Shown: positions 16,342 through 26,179, counted from the stretch's first letter. The stretch is 64,000 nucleotides of DNA from Pseudonocardia sp. HH130629-09 (GCF_001294645.1 NZ_CP011868.1:186001-250000); one strand, 5' to 3'. Numbers and translations are program-made. Notes: a model not told the origin generated them from the sequence alone.

Positions 16342-17256
16342 GTGACCTCCGACAGCAAGGCGTACGACGAGGCGGCCGACGAGGCCGCGATCGACGCCGT
16401 CGCCGAGAACGCGGCCGACGAGACGCTGCCCGAGCAGTCCGTCCAGGACGCCGACGTCGCGGCGGCGCACGGTGCGGACGCCGTCTCCGGTGACTACACC
16501 GAGGCCGACGACCACAGCACCCCCGGCGCCGAGGCGGAGACGCTGGAGGGCGCGGGCGGGACGGTCCCGACCGCCGACGAGGCCGATGAGGCCGACGAGG
16601 CCGAGGCCGTCGCGGAGGAGCCGGACGAGGACGTGGATCCGGAGGAGGAGCTGCGCGCCGCGCTGCGTCGCGCGCCCGGCGACTGGTACGTCGTCCACTC
16701 CTACGCGGGCTACGAGAACAAGGTGAAGTCGAACCTGGAGACCCGGGCGCAGACCCTGGACGTCGAGGACTACATCTTCCAGGTCGAGGTGCCCACCGAG
16801 GAGGTCACCGAGATCAAGAACGGGCAGCGCAAGAAGGTCCAGCGCAAGGTGCTGCCCGGCTACATCCTGGTGCGGATGGAGCTCAACGACCAGTCCTGGG
16901 GCGCGGTGCGGAACACGCCGGGCGTCACCGGGTTCGTCGGCGCGACGTCCAAGCCGTCGCCGCTGACGATCAACGAGGTCGTGAAGTTCCTGCTGCCCAA
17001 GGTCGAGGCCCCCAAGAAGGAGGCCGAGGCCGGCAGGTCCGCGTCCGGCGGCTCCGCCTCCTCCGGCGGCGCCCCCACCGTCGAGGTCGACTTCGAGGTC
17101 GGCGAGTCGGTCACCGTCATGGACGGCCCGTTCGCCACGCTCCCCGCGAGCATCTCCGAGGTCAACGTCGACGCCCAGAAGCTCAAGGTGCTGGTCTCGA
17201 TCTTCGGCCGGGAGACCCCGGTCGAGCTCGGGTTCAACCAGGTCTCCAAGATCTGA
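16342..17256 (+). CDS. nusG: Transcription termination/antitermination factor NusG
   Basis: A 304-residue NusG from the GTG at 16342. Residues 1 to about 112 are a strongly acidic Glu/Asp/Ala-rich extension (for example [15 protein letters not shown]). The NGN domain then begins at [19 protein letters not shown] and includes [11 protein letters not shown] and [13 protein letters not shown] Ser/Gly linker leads to the KOW domain ([15 protein letters not shown] ... [13 protein letters not shown]). The factor binds RNA polymerase and links it to Rho or the ribosome. Acidic N-terminal tails are known in actinobacterial NusG, and this one is long. Confidence 0.97.
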   Translation: MTSDSKAYDEAADEAAIDAVAENAADETLPEQSVQDADVAAAHGADAVSGDYTEADDHSTPGAEAETLEGAGGTVPTADEADEADEAEAVAEEPDEDVDPEEELRAALRRAPGDWYVVHSYAGYENKVKSNLETRAQTLDVEDYIFQVEVPTEEVTEIKNGQRKKVQRKVLPGYILVRMELNDQSWGAVRNTPGVTGFVGATSKPSPLTINEVVKFLLPKVEAPKKEAEAGRSASGGSASSGGAPTVEVDFEVGESVTVMDGPFATLPASISEVNVDAQKLKVLVSIFGRETPVELGFNQVSKI

Positions 17257-17327
17257 TCGCACCCGTGAGGAACGTCCGCGGCATGGCAGGGCCGCGTGGC
17301 GTGGACATCGATCACTGAGGAACGGAC

Positions 17328-17762
17328 ATGCCCCCCAAGAAGCGGAAGCTCTCCGCGATCATCAAGCTCCAGATCCAGGCAGGCGCAGCGACGCCGGCCC
17401 CGCCGGTCGGCCCCGCACTGGGCCAGCACGGCGTCAACATCATGGAGTTCTGCAAGGCCTACAACGCGGCGACCGAGGCCCAGCGCGGAAACATCGTGCC
17501 GGTCGAGATCTCGGTCTTCGAGGACCGGTCGTTCACCTTCGAGCTGAAGACCCCGCCCGCGGCGCGGCTCCTGCTCAAGGCGGCCGGTGTCGAGAAGGGC
17601 TCCGGCGAGCCGCACAAGACCAAGGTCGCCAGCGTGACCATGGCCCAGGTCCGGGAGATCGCCCAGGTCAAGATGAACGACCTGAACGCGAACGACCTCG
17701 ACCAGGCCGCCAAGATCATCGCCGGCACCGCCCGGTCGATGGGCATCACGGTCGACGGCTGA
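17328..17762 (+). CDS. rplK: Ribosomal protein L11
   Basis: A 144-residue L11. The N-terminal domain has [20 protein letters not shown] and [16 protein letters not shown], the thiostrepton-region loop. The C-terminal rRNA-binding domain ends [17 protein letters not shown]. It forms the GTPase-associated stalk base with L10/L7-L12. A GAGGAACGGAC ribosome binding site precedes the ATG, and rplA follows after 83 bases. Confidence 0.98.
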   Translation: MPPKKRKLSAIIKLQIQAGAATPAPPVGPALGQHGVNIMEFCKAYNAATEAQRGNIVPVEISVFEDRSFTFELKTPPAARLLLKAAGVEKGSGEPHKTKVASVTMAQVREIAQVKMNDLNANDLDQAAKIIAGTARSMGITVDG

Positions 17763-17845
17763 GCGAGCCCCCCACACCACCCGTACGCGTGGGAGAGCCG
17801 GGCGCGGCTCCTACCACGACCTGACCTCAGAGGAGACGAGGACAG

Positions 17846-18568
17846 ATGGCACAGCGCAGCAACGCCTATCGTGAGGCCGCCGCGAAGATCGACGCGGACC
17901 GCCTCTACTCGCCGCTCGCCGCAGCGAAGCTGGCCCAGGAGACGTCCAGCAAGAACACCGACGCGACCGTCGAGGTCGCGATGCGGCTGGGCGTCGACCC
18001 CCGTAAGGCGGACCAGATGGTCCGCGGCACCGTGAACCTGCCGCACGGTACCGGCAAGACCGCCCGGGTCATCGTGTTCGCCACCGGCGACAAGGCCGCC
18101 GAGGCCGAGGCCGTCGGCGCCGACGCCGTGGGCGCCGAGGACCTCATCGAGCGGATCCAGGGCGGGTGGCTCGACTTCGACGCCGCCATCGCGACCCCGG
18201 ACCAGATGGCCAAGGTCGGCCGCATCGCCCGCATCCTCGGCCCGCGTGGCCTGATGCCGAACCCGAAGACGGGCACCGTGACGCCGGACGTCACGAAGGC
18301 CATCAACGAGATCAAGGGCGGCAAGGTCAACTTCCGGGTCGACAAGCAGGCTAACCTGCACCTCGTCATCGGCAAGGCCTCGTTCGACACCGAGAAGCTG
18401 GTGGAGAACTACGGCGCCGCCTACGACGAGATCCTGCGGCTCAAGCCGTCGGCCGCCAAGGGCCGCTACGTCAAGAAGATCACCGTCTCCACCACCACCG
18501 GGCCGGGCATCCCGGTGGACCCGAACCGCACCCGCAACCTGCTGGTCGCGGACGAGGAGACCGACTGA
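17846..18568 (+). CDS. rplA: Ribosomal protein L1
   Basis: A 240-residue L1 with the family signature region [20 protein letters not shown] and the preceding [20 protein letters not shown]1 builds the mobile stalk at the E site and can repress its own operon by binding the mRNA. GAGGAGACGAGG before the ATG is the ribosome binding site. A perfect 22-bp terminator stem follows 18 bases after the stop. Confidence 0.98.
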   Translation: MAQRSNAYREAAAKIDADRLYSPLAAAKLAQETSSKNTDATVEVAMRLGVDPRKADQMVRGTVNLPHGTGKTARVIVFATGDKAAEAEAVGADAVGAEDLIERIQGGWLDFDAAIATPDQMAKVGRIARILGPRGLMPNPKTGTVTPDVTKAINEIKGGKVNFRVDKQANLHLVIGKASFDTEKLVENYGAAYDEILRLKPSAAKGRYVKKITVSTTTGPGIPVDPNRTRNLLVADEETD

Positions 18569-18586
18569 TCGCCTGATCAGCGCCTG

Positions 18587-18634
18587 ACACGACGACGCCC
18601 CCGGTTCCCTGCGGAACCGGGGGCGTCGTCGTGT
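18587..18634. terminator. Perfect 22-bp stem terminator between rplA and the convergent racemase gene
   Basis: ACACGACGACGCCCCCGGTT, continuing CC, pairs without mismatch with its complement around the loop CTGC. It lies between two convergent genes (stops at 18568 and 18641), so it can end transcription from both sides. Confidence 0.85.
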
Positions 18635-18640
18635 ACGGGG

Positions 18641-19741
18641 TCAGGCCCAGTCGCGCAGGACGTCCTCGACGCCCTCCGGGCCGGTGCCGCGACCGGCGGT
18701 CTCGGTGACCGTGCGGGAGAACCGCGGCGCCGGTGCGGCCTGGGGCACGCCGTCGGAGGTGACGATGGTGCCGCGCGCGGTCAGGTGCGCGTTCTCGCGG
18801 GCCTCGGCGAACGACAGCACCGGGGTGGTGCACGCGTCGGTGCCCTCGAAGACCGCGGCCCACTCGTCGCGGGGCTTGGAGGCGAACACCTCGGTGAACC
18901 GGGCCCGCATGGCGGGCCAGCCGGCGCGGTCGTACTGCGGGCCCAGCTCGTCCTCGGTGAGCCCGAGCCCGACGATGAGCTGGGCGTAGAACTGCGGCTC
19001 CAGGGCCCCGACGGCCATGTGGCCGCCGTCGGCGCAGGTGTAGGTGTCGTAGAACGGGGCGTGCCCGTCGAGCAGGTTCGAGCCGCGCTCGTCGACCCAG
19101 GCGTCCTGGGCCAGGAAGCCCCAGAACATCTGGTTGAGGACGCTGACGCCGTCGACCATGGCGGCGTCGACGACCTGGCCCTGCCCGGAGGCCTTCGCCT
19201 CCCAGAGCGCGGCCAGCACGCCGACGACGAGCAGCATGGAGCCGCCGCCGAAGTCACCGACCAGGTTCAGCGGTGGGACCGGGCGTTCCCCGGCGCGGCC
19301 GATGGCGTGCAGCGCGCCGGTCAGCGAGATGTAGTTCAGGTCGTGCCCGGCGCGCGGCGCCATCGGGCCGTCCTGGCCCCAGCCGGTCATCCGGCCGTAG
19401 ACCAGGCGCGGGTTGCGGGCGTGGCAGTCCTCGGGGCCGACGCCGAGGCGCTCGGTGACGCCTGGCCGGTAGCCCTCCAGCAGGACGTCGGCGGACTCGA
19501 CCAGCCGGAGCACGGTCTCCCTGCCAGCCGGGTCCTTCAGGTCCGCGGTGACCGATCGGCGGCCGCGTGCCGTCGGGTCGGGTACCGAGTCGGACCCGAG
19601 CTTCAGCCCGCCCGACGGCCGGTCGATGCGGACGACGTCCGCCCCGAGGTCGCCCAGGATCATCGCCGCGTGCGGCCCCGGCCCGATCCCGGCCAGCTCG
19701 ATCACCTTCAGTCCGGCCAGCGGACCCCTGCCCCGTGTCAC
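18641..19741 (-). CDS. CaiB/BaiF CoA-transferase family protein, likely alpha-methylacyl-CoA racemase
   Basis: A 366-residue protein. The GTG at 19741 is chosen because GAGGAGG lies six to seven bases upstream; an upstream start would add six residues. The N-terminal [20 protein letters not shown] and [11 protein letters not shown] are typical of alpha-methylacyl-CoA racemases. A histidine in [15 protein letters not shown] and an aspartate in [10 protein letters not shown] match the acid/base pair of that subfamily. Such enzymes invert 2-methyl-branched acyl-CoAs so that beta-oxidation can proceed, for example of sterol side chains. True CoA transferases use an Asp-thioester, so that activity is a less likely alternative. 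Confidence 0.85.
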   Translation of the reverse strand: MTRGRGPLAGLKVIELAGIGPGPHAAMILGDLGADVVRIDRPSGGLKLGSDSVPDPTARGRRSVTADLKDPAGRETVLRLVESADVLLEGYRPGVTERLGVGPEDCHARNPRLVYGRMTGWGQDGPMAPRAGHDLNYISLTGALHAIGRAGERPVPPLNLVGDFGGGSMLLVVGVLAALWEAKASGQGQVVDAAMVDGVSVLNQMFWGFLAQDAWVDERGSNLLDGHAPFYDTYTCADGGHMAVGALEPQFYAQLIVGLGLTEDELGPQYDRAGWPAMRARFTEVFASKPRDEWAAVFEGTDACTTPVLSFAEARENAHLTARGTIVTSDGVPQAAPAPRFSRTVTETAGRGTGPEGVEDVLRDWA

Positions 19742-19800
19742 CGTGGACCTCCTCGTCACGCGAATGGTTCCCGGCGACGGTAGCGGCCCGGCGCCGGTGG

Positions 19801-20085
19801 TCAGCCGGTCGGCTCGCGAGCCGGCTCCTCGTAGTCCCAGATGTCCTTGCCGATCTCACGGACGGGATGGCCGGTCGCGTCCCGCTCCTGGATCGTGTAC
19901 GCGTAGCGCCCGTGCTGCCAGCCGTCGCGCAGCGCGACCTCGAGCAGGCAGGCCTCGGCCCAGTCGTGCCACTCGTCGAAGCCGTCGGGCAGCGGGTCGG
20001 GTGCGTCGCACTGGATCTCGGTCATCCGGTGCAGCACACCCCGCAGCGGCTGCCAGGCCTGCACGTCCAGCCAGATGTCGTCCAT
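19801..20085 (-). CDS. Hypothetical acidic Trp-rich protein
   Basis: A 94-residue protein with a good ribosome binding site (GGAGGCGCC). It is rich in Trp, Asp and Glu ([40 protein letters not shown]). There are no membrane segments or known motifs. It is well separated from its neighbours, the racemase and the SCP2 protein, though all three run on the same strand. I do not recognise the family. Confidence 0.62.
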   Translation of the reverse strand: MDDIWLDVQAWQPLRGVLHRMTEIQCDAPDPLPDGFDEWHDWAEACLLEVALRDGWQHGRYAYTIQERDATGHPVREIGKDIWDYEEPAREPTG

Positions 20086-20177
20086 CGCCGGCGCCTCCGT
20101 CGGGTGGGTCGGCCCCCAGTCTCGCCGGGCGCCGTCGCGGCGGGCCGGACGGCCGGGGGGTCTTCACCCGATCGTGG

Positions 20178-20588
20178 TCAGGCCTTGAGCAGGTCCTCCC
20201 GGCCCTCGGCCTGGAGCTTGGCCTTGTACGGGCCGAAGAGCTGCTTGGCGATCGGCAGCAGCTTGAGGACCTTCGAGACCGGGCCCTTGGCGCGGACGTC
20301 GCCCTTGGCCAGCGCGACCGGGAGGATGACCTTGCCCAGCCAGAACCGGTTGCCGGTGTCGGCGGACATGAACAGCTCGATGTTCGGGTCGGGGCCCTGC
20401 CCGGCGCCGGTGTGGATCTCCGAGTTCGGCATGTCCACGGTGAGCACCGCGTCCGGGTTGGTGTAGGTGATCCGCAGGACGACGCCCGACGGCTGCAGCT
20501 TCGCGACCAGGTCCGGGTCGGCCATGCCGATCCGGAACACCCCGCCCAGGTACTCGTAGACCTCGGCCTCGTCGGCGAACACGGCCAT
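20178..20588 (-). CDS. SCP2 sterol-binding domain protein
   Basis: A 136-residue single-domain protein after GAGGAGGCGCTG. It has the SCP2 layout: an alpha-helical start (EAEVYEYLGGVFRIGMADPD), beta strands with GVVLRITYTNPDAVLTVDM, a GNRFWLGKVILPVALAKGDV core, and a C-terminal helix ending KLQAEGREDLLKA. SCP2 proteins bind sterols and acyl-CoAs in a hydrophobic tunnel. A clear paralogue is encoded at 33183-33599, in the P450/SDR operon, sharing the ADPxLxxKL and GREDLL landmarks. Its own substrate is unknown. Confidence 0.82.
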   Translation of the reverse strand: MAVFADEAEVYEYLGGVFRIGMADPDLVAKLQPSGVVLRITYTNPDAVLTVDMPNSEIHTGAGQGPDPNIELFMSADTGNRFWLGKVILPVALAKGDVRAKGPVSKVLKLLPIAKQLFGPYKAKLQAEGREDLLKA

Positions 20589-20718
20589 CAGCGCCTCCTC
20601 GCGGGATGGGGGCCGGACGTGGGGTCGCCCGGTGCGTCGCGGCGAGTGTGTCCGGTGTGGTCGGGGGCGCGCAGCCGATCACCGGGCCAGGGTTGGCCCG
20701 CCCGGGCCGCGCCGCCCC

Positions 20719-21393
20719 TCAGCGCCCGGCCGGGTGCTCGTCGAGCAGCCCGCAGCGCCCGGCGAGCGCGGCCGCCTCGATCCGGTTGGCCGCGCCCAGC
20801 TTGTGCAGCAGCGAGGCGATCATGCGCTTGGCGGTGCGCTCGCTGACCAGCATCGGGCGCGCGATGTCGGCGGTCTCCAGGCCCCGGGCCAGCAGCGTCC
20901 ACAGCTCGACGTCGCGCTCACCGAGCCGGTCGAGCAGGCCGTCGGCGGTGCGGTCGGCCGCGACGAGCAGCGCGTCGAGCAGCTCCGCGCGCAGCACCCG
21001 CACGCCGGCCGCGATCGACAGCAGCGGGGCGACCAGCACCTCCGGGTCGGCGGACTTGCCCAGGTAGCCGTCGGCGCCGGCGCGCATCGCGGCCGCGGCC
21101 AGGTCCAGGTCCTCGGTGCCCGACAGCGCCAGCACCCGGGTGGCGGGGTAGGCGGCCTTGATCCGGCGGATCGTCTCCACCCCGCCCAGCGGCGGCAGCG
21201 CGAGGTCGACGATCGCGATCCCGGCCCGGTGCCGCCCGACCAGCGCGACGGCCTCCTCCCCGGCCGTGGTGGAGCCCGCGACCCGGAAGGTGTCCCCGGC
21301 GCGGGACTCCAGCAACAGGGCGAGCCCCTGCGCGAACAGGGCGTGGTCGTCGACGATGACGACGACGTGCGGCGCTGTCGGCGCGGGCGGCAT
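20719..21393 (-). CDS. Response regulator, NarL/LuxR-type output
   Basis: A 224-residue protein. The receiver domain has the acidic pocket Asp15-Asp16, phosphoacceptor Asp63 in IVDLALPP, Ser91 in LALSGTED and Lys113 in YLGKSADPE. The C-terminal segment from about 155 to 215 (ERDVELWTLLARGLETADIA, VSERTAKRMIASLLHKLGA) is a LuxR/NarL-type helix-turn-helix. It is divergent from the histidine kinase gene, whose start is 53 bases away, so the two form a two-component pair with a shared control region. Confidence 0.9.
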   Translation of the reverse strand: MPPAPTAPHVVVIVDDHALFAQGLALLLESRAGDTFRVAGSTTAGEEAVALVGRHRAGIAIVDLALPPLGGVETIRRIKAAYPATRVLALSGTEDLDLAAAAMRAGADGYLGKSADPEVLVAPLLSIAAGVRVLRAELLDALLVAADRTADGLLDRLGERDVELWTLLARGLETADIARPMLVSERTAKRMIASLLHKLGAANRIEAAALAGRCGLLDEHPAGR

Positions 21394-21446
21394 GCCCCGA
21401 GCCTAATGTGGCCCCGACCCGCGTCCCCGTCCGAGAGGTCCCGACC

Positions 21447-22730
21447 GTGACCGCGCACCCCGGTGAGCTCCCCGGACGCACCCGGGAGGAACGCCAGGCC
21501 GTCGTGCTGCGGCTCTGCGTGGTGCTCGCCGCCGTGGGCCTGGTCGTGAGCCGCCCGGACCTGACCGGCGAGCGGCCGGTCGTCGCCGCGGTGCTGGTCG
21601 GGCTGAGCACGGTGTACGCGGCGGTGCTCGGCGTCGTCTCGCTGGTGCGGGGGCGACTGCCGGTGCCCCCGGCCGTGTTGACCGGGCTCGACGGCGTGCT
21701 CAGCGTGCTCGCCTGCGGCTTCACCGGCGGCGTCGCGAGTCCGATGGTGGGGGCGCTGCCGCTGGTCGTCATCGCGATCGCGTTGCGTGGGGGGCCGCGC
21801 GTCGCGCGGTTCGCCGCGCTCGGGCTCGGTGCCGGCTACACCGTCGCGGTCCTGCTCGGGTCCGGGCCGCGCGTCGCCGTCGCCGACGCGCTCCTGGCCG
21901 GGCTGTGGTGGACCGGCTTCCTGTTCGCGACCGCCGTGCTCACCGGGGTGCAGGTGCGGCTACTGGAACACCAGCTGGCCGACATCGCGACCACCCGGGC
22001 CCGCGCGGAGAACGAACACGAGCGCTACCTGTCCGAGCGTGCACTGCGGGACCGGATCGTGTCCCAGAGCCGGGCCCGGCTCGACGGTGCCCGCGTCGTG
22101 CTGCACGAGTTCCGGACCCCGGTCGCCTCGCTGACCGCGCTGTCGTCGGACCTCGCGGCGGGCAGGCTCGACGGTGACGCGGCCCGGCGTGCGTCGCGGC
22201 TGCTCGCCGACCACGCCGCCCACCTCCAGGACATGCTCGACGGGCTGGCCGACCTGGCCGTCGCCGACGGCAGCCCGCTCGGGCGCGACCGGCCCCGCCG
22301 CGTCGCGCTCGCCGAGCTCGCCGACGCCGTGCTCGACGCCGCCGGGATCGCCGCCCACCGGCGACACCCGGTCGTCGAACCGGCCGGGGCCGCGGTCCAC
22401 TGCGACCCGCAGCGGCTGCGCCGGATGCTCACCAACCTGGCCGAGAACGCCGCCCGGCACTCGGGCGGCGAGGTCGTGGAGCTGCACCTGTCCCACGACG
22501 GCGCCGTGCTCACCGCCGAGGTCCGGGACCGCGGTCCCGGCCTGCCCGCGGGCCAGGAGGGCGTCGTGACGGCCAAGGACGTCGCGCTGGGGGAGCGCCG
22601 CGGCACGGCCGGGCTGGGCCTGTGGATCGCGGAGGCGCTCGCGTCCGCGATGGACGGTGAGCTGAGCCTGCTGCCGCGCGAGGGCGGTGGCCTCGTCGCC
22701 CGGCTCACCCTCCCGCTCGCCGGCGCCTGA
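21447..22730 (+). CDS. Membrane sensor histidine kinase
   Basis: A 427-residue protein from the GTG at 21447, which has GAGAGG eight bases upstream; a GTG at 21408 would add 13 residues. The N-terminal half holds about five to six membrane spans with only short loops, suggesting that a membrane or small-molecule signal is sensed. The phosphoacceptor box is VLHEFRTPVASL (His220). The N box is NLAENAARHSGG (Asn330/334) and the G boxes are DRGPGLP and GTAGLGLWIAEAL. The H-box is of the HEFRTP (HisKA) kind, although the divergent partner is a NarL-type regulator, which usually pairs with HisKA_3 kinases. Confidence 0.9.
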   Translation: MTAHPGELPGRTREERQAVVLRLCVVLAAVGLVVSRPDLTGERPVVAAVLVGLSTVYAAVLGVVSLVRGRLPVPPAVLTGLDGVLSVLACGFTGGVASPMVGALPLVVIAIALRGGPRVARFAALGLGAGYTVAVLLGSGPRVAVADALLAGLWWTGFLFATAVLTGVQVRLLEHQLADIATTRARAENEHERYLSERALRDRIVSQSRARLDGARVVLHEFRTPVASLTALSSDLAAGRLDGDAARRASRLLADHAAHLQDMLDGLADLAVADGSPLGRDRPRRVALAELADAVLDAAGIAAHRRHPVVEPAGAAVHCDPQRLRRMLTNLAENAARHSGGEVVELHLSHDGAVLTAEVRDRGPGLPAGQEGVVTAKDVALGERRGTAGLGLWIAEALASAMDGELSLLPREGGGLVARLTLPLAGA

Positions 22731-22813
22731 GGACCTCCCCTGGCACCCGGGGGCCAGCGCTGGCGCGGACGACGGGTGTGCCGGAGGTCTCGGCGCGACC
22801 AGGATCCACCACC

Positions 22814-23920
22814 ATGCGTACGACGGCAGCGGTGCTGTGGGAACCCGGTGGCAAGTGGGAGATCGAGGAGGTCGAGCTCGACTCCCCGAACGCCGGCGAG
22901 GTGATGGTCGAGCTGACCGCATCGGGGCTGTGCCACTCCGACGAACACCTCGTGACCGGTGACCTGCCCGCGGTCCTGCCGATGGTCGGCGGCCACGAGG
23001 GCGCCGGCCGGGTCATCGAGGTCGGCCCGGGTGTCACCGAGCTCGAGGTCGGCGACCCGGTCGTGATGACCTTCCTGCCCTCCTGCGGGCGCTGCCCGTA
23101 CTGCTCCAAGGGCCAGCCGAACCTCTGCAACGACGGCGCCGGAGCCACCCTCGGCCCGCAGCTCGACGGCACCTACCGGTTCCACGCCCGCGGCGAGGAC
23201 CTGGGCCAGATGTGTCTGCTCGGCACGTTCGCCCGGCACACCGTCGTCCCGGTGAAGTCCGCCGTGAAGATCGACGAGGGCTTCCCGCTCGACCTGGCGG
23301 CGCTGGTCGGCTGCGGCGTCACCACCGGCTTCGGCTCCTCGGTCCGCACCGCGGACCTGCGGGCCGGGGACACCGCCGTGGTCGTCGGCATCGGCGGCAT
23401 CGGCGCGAACGCGGTGCAGGGCGCCCGCGCGGCCGGGTGCCGGTACGTCGTGGCCGTCGACCCGGTCGAGCACAAGCGGGAACGCTCCCGCGAGCTGGGC
23501 GCCACGCACGTCGCCGCGAGCATCGACGAGGCCTGGGAGATCGTCAGCGAGGTGACCCGCGGGCAGATGGCCGAGGCGGCGATCCTGTGCACCGGCGTCG
23601 CGATGGGTGAGGACCTGCAGCCCGCGCTGCAGCTGGTCGGCAAGCGCGGCCGGGTCGTCGTCACCGCGCTGGCCCGGGCCGAGGAGGAGACGGCGTCGCT
23701 GTCGCTGCTCGACCTCACGCTCTACGAGAAGCAGATCCGCGGCGCGCTGTTCGGCAGCTCCGCGGCGCAGTTCGACATCCCGCGGCTGCTGGAGATGCAC
23801 AATCTGGGACAGCTCAAGCTGCGTGAGCTGATCACCAAGGAGTACACCCTCGACCAGGTCAACGATGGCTACGAGGACATGCGTTCCGGGCGCAACATCC
23901 GCGGGCTCATCCGGTACTGA
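22814..23920 (+). CDS. Zinc-dependent alcohol dehydrogenase, NDMA-dependent type
   Basis: A 368-residue medium-chain dehydrogenase. Catalytic zinc ligands are Cys40 (SGLCHSDEH), His61-Glu62 (VGGHEGAGR) and a third Cys in LVGCGVTTGFG. The structural zinc lobe uses Cys91, 94, 97 and 105 (CGRCPYCSKGQPNLC). The nucleotide fold shows VVVGIGGIGANAVQGA. The overall sequence resembles the actinobacterial NDMA-dependent alcohol dehydrogenases, which hold NAD tightly and use an unidentified natural electron acceptor. The ATG at 22814 gives the family start MRTTAAVLWEPG. The substrate alcohol is unknown. A GntR regulator follows after 86 bases. Confidence 0.9.
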   Translation: MRTTAAVLWEPGGKWEIEEVELDSPNAGEVMVELTASGLCHSDEHLVTGDLPAVLPMVGGHEGAGRVIEVGPGVTELEVGDPVVMTFLPSCGRCPYCSKGQPNLCNDGAGATLGPQLDGTYRFHARGEDLGQMCLLGTFARHTVVPVKSAVKIDEGFPLDLAALVGCGVTTGFGSSVRTADLRAGDTAVVVGIGGIGANAVQGARAAGCRYVVAVDPVEHKRERSRELGATHVAASIDEAWEIVSEVTRGQMAEAAILCTGVAMGEDLQPALQLVGKRGRVVVTALARAEEETASLSLLDLTLYEKQIRGALFGSSAAQFDIPRLLEMHNLGQLKLRELITKEYTLDQVNDGYEDMRSGRNIRGLIRY

Positions 23921-24006
23921 GCACGACCGGGGCGACTCGCACCGACCCGGATCTGACAGGCTGGTGGGGTCACCCTCCCGTCCCGTCGTCCCCAGGAGTC
24001 GTCCCG

Positions 24007-24699
24007 GTGAGCTCGGAGGCCCCGCTCGAGGAGCTCGGTTCCCCGAGCCTGGTGGAGCTGGCGCTCGACCGGATCCGCCGGGACATCCTGCGGGGTGTGT
24101 TCGCGCCGGGGGAGCGGCTGGTCGAGGAGCAGCTGACCCGCCGGTTCGGCATCAGCCGGGCGCCGGTGCGCGAGGCGCTGCGTCAGCTCGGCGAGCAGGG
24201 ACTCGTCGAGCACCTCCCGCGGCGCGGGGTTCGGGTCTGCGAACTCTCGGCCCGGGACATGACCGAGCTGTTCGGGCTGCGCGACGCGCTGGAGCGGTTC
24301 GCCGTGGACGAGATGTTCGCCGGGAGCGGGCGCCGGGACCCGGCTCGGCTCGCCCGCCTCCAGCGGGCCACCGAACGGATCGAACGCGCCGCGGCCGACG
24401 ACGGCGAGGGCGCCGCGGTCGACCGCGCCGAGGCACACCGCGAGTTCCACCTGGCCCTGGTCGGACTGGCCGGGCACCGGCACCTCGTCCGGGTCTTCGA
24501 GCCGGTCATCCTGCAGCTGCAGCTGTACATGGCGACCAACATGCGCCGGGAGGCCGAGCAGCGCTCCCCGGCCGAGGGGGCGCGACGGCACTGCCGGCTG
24601 TACGAGGCGGTCGTGGCCGGGGACCGGGCGGCTGTGCTCGACGCGCTGGCCCACCACGGGGGCCGCGCCTACCTCGGCCCCGAGCTGCACGAGCAGTAG
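24007..24699 (+). CDS. GntR family regulator, FadR/FCD type
   Basis: A 230-residue protein from a GTG with CCAGGAGTC upstream. The winged helix-turn-helix is residues 15-80 (DRIRRDILRGVFAPGERLVE, RRFGISRAPVREALRQLGEQ). The FCD ligand-binding domain follows, with conserved metal/effector residues in AEAHREFHLALVGLAGHRHL. FCD regulators usually repress adjacent catabolic genes and release DNA on binding a carboxylate or related effector. A TGTCGACA palindrome lies 48 bases downstream of this gene, right before the allophanate/cysteine-hydrolase operon, which is therefore the likely target. Confidence 0.88.
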   Translation: MSSEAPLEELGSPSLVELALDRIRRDILRGVFAPGERLVEEQLTRRFGISRAPVREALRQLGEQGLVEHLPRRGVRVCELSARDMTELFGLRDALERFAVDEMFAGSGRRDPARLARLQRATERIERAAADDGEGAAVDRAEAHREFHLALVGLAGHRHLVRVFEPVILQLQLYMATNMRREAEQRSPAEGARRHCRLYEAVVAGDRAAVLDALAHHGGRAYLGPELHEQ

Positions 24700-24745
24700 C
24701 AGACGTCACGCAGCTGTTACCTCGGACACCTCGAGGTGACACTAA

Positions 24746-24757
24746 ACTGTCGACAAT
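24746..24757. promoter_or_regulatory. Candidate GntR operator upstream of the urea-oligomer operon
   Basis: ACTGTCGACAAT contains the perfect palindrome TGTCGACA inside an AT-rich stretch (ACTAAACTGTCGACAATCG). It lies eight bases before the first gene of the operon and 46 bases after the GntR gene. FCD-type GntR proteins commonly bind TnGTnnACnA-like sites, and this fits that pattern. Confidence 0.55.
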
Positions 24758-24764
24758 CGACGGA

Positions 24765-26120
24765 ATGCAGCTGCTGTCCAGCCCCTCGGCGACGGTGTCC
24801 GGCCTCCGTGCCGGCTACGCCTCCGGCGCCCTCCGGCCCGCGGACGTCGTCGCGGAGCTGACCGCCAGGATCGACGCCCGCGGCGACGACCACGTCTGGA
24901 TCTCCCGCACCCCGGTCGACGAGCTGCACCGGCGGGCCCGTGAGCTGGAGGGGCTCGACCCGGCCGGCCACCCGCTGTGGGGCGTGCCGGTGGCGGTGAA
25001 GGACAACATCGACGCCGTCGGGCTCCCCACCACCGCCGCCTGCCCGGCGTTCACCCGCACCCCCGACGCCGACGCCACCGCGGTCCGGCGGCTGCGCGCG
25101 GCGGGCGCGATCGTCGTCGGGAAGACCAACCTGGACCAGTTCGCCACCGGTCTGAACGGGGGCCGCTCGCCCTACGGGGCGCCGGAGAGCGTCTTCGGCG
25201 GCGACCTGATCTCCGGCGGGTCCAGCTCGGGCAGCGCCGTCGCCGTCGCGGCCGGATTGGTGCCGGTCGCGCTGGGCACCGACACCGCCGGTTCCGGGCG
25301 GGTGCCCGCCGCGCTGAACGGCGTCGTCGGGCTCAAGCCCACCCGCGGCCTGGTCGGCACGGCCGGGATGCTGCCCGCCTGCCGGTCGCTCGACTGCGTC
25401 AGCGTGTTCACCCGCGACCTCACCGGGGCCGCCGAGGTGCTCGCGGTGCTGGCCGGGCCGGACCCGGACGACCCGTGGTCCCGGGCCGCCCCGCCGGAGG
25501 CCCCCGGCGCCCGCCCGGTCGTCGTCGCGCTGCCGGAGGACCTGGATCTCGACCGCGGTGACGGGACGGTCGACACCGGGTTCGCCGACGCCTTCGCCCG
25601 GGTCGCCGCGACCGTCGCCGCCCGGGCGGGCACCGTCGGCACACCCACCGCGGCCCTGCGCGAGGCCGGGGACCTGCTCTACGGCGGGCCGTGGGTGGCC
25701 GAGCGGCTCGCCGTCCTCGCCGACGTCCTCGACACCCACCGCGACGCCGTGCTGCCGGTGACCCGCGCGGTGATCGAGGCGGGCGCCCGGTTCTCCGCCG
25801 TCGAGGCGTTCCGCGCCCGGTACCGGCTGCAGGAGCTGCGCGCCGAGGTCGCCCGGCTGTTCGCGACCGCGGACGTCCTGCTGCTCCCGACCGTGCCGAC
25901 GACGTTCACCCGGGCGGAGCTGGCGGCCGAGCCGGTCATGCGCAACCTCGTCCTGGGCCGCTACACCCAGGCCACCAACCTGCTGGACCTCTCCGCCGTC
26001 GCGGTGCCCGCCGGGACCACCGACGACGGGCGGCCGTTCGGGGTCACCCTGCTCGGCCCCGCCTTCTCCGAGGCCCGGCTGCTGCACGCCGCGGCTGCGC
26101 TGCTCGGGCCGCCGCGATGA
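24765..26120 (+). CDS. Allophanate hydrolase, amidase domain only (AtzF-like, lacks the C-terminal domain)
   Basis: A 451-residue amidase-signature enzyme. Lys79 is in [10 protein letters not shown], the cis-Ser at 153/154 in [14 protein letters not shown], and the nucleophile Ser177 in [13 protein letters not shown]. The start [20 protein letters not shown] and the sequence [20 protein letters not shown] are close to allophanate hydrolase, which splits allophanate to ammonia and CO2. Full-length AtzF/DUR-type enzymes have about 600 residues, with a C-terminal domain that is missing here. That domain is encoded separately at 29656-30033, the last gene of the operon. The start codon at 24765 lies just after the putative GntR operator; the longer open frame upstream overlaps gntR and is not coding. 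Confidence 0.87.
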   Translation: MQLLSSPSATVSGLRAGYASGALRPADVVAELTARIDARGDDHVWISRTPVDELHRRARELEGLDPAGHPLWGVPVAVKDNIDAVGLPTTAACPAFTRTPDADATAVRRLRAAGAIVVGKTNLDQFATGLNGGRSPYGAPESVFGGDLISGGSSSGSAVAVAAGLVPVALGTDTAGSGRVPAALNGVVGLKPTRGLVGTAGMLPACRSLDCVSVFTRDLTGAAEVLAVLAGPDPDDPWSRAAPPEAPGARPVVVALPEDLDLDRGDGTVDTGFADAFARVAATVAARAGTVGTPTAALREAGDLLYGGPWVAERLAVLADVLDTHRDAVLPVTRAVIEAGARFSAVEAFRARYRLQELRAEVARLFATADVLLLPTVPTTFTRAELAAEPVMRNLVLGRYTQATNLLDLSAVAVPAGTTDDGRPFGVTLLGPAFSEARLLHAAAALLGPPR

Positions 26121-26179
26121 GACCGCCCGCACCGTGCCCGTCCCCTCTGCCCGCACCGACCACCGGAACCGGAGGCGCC

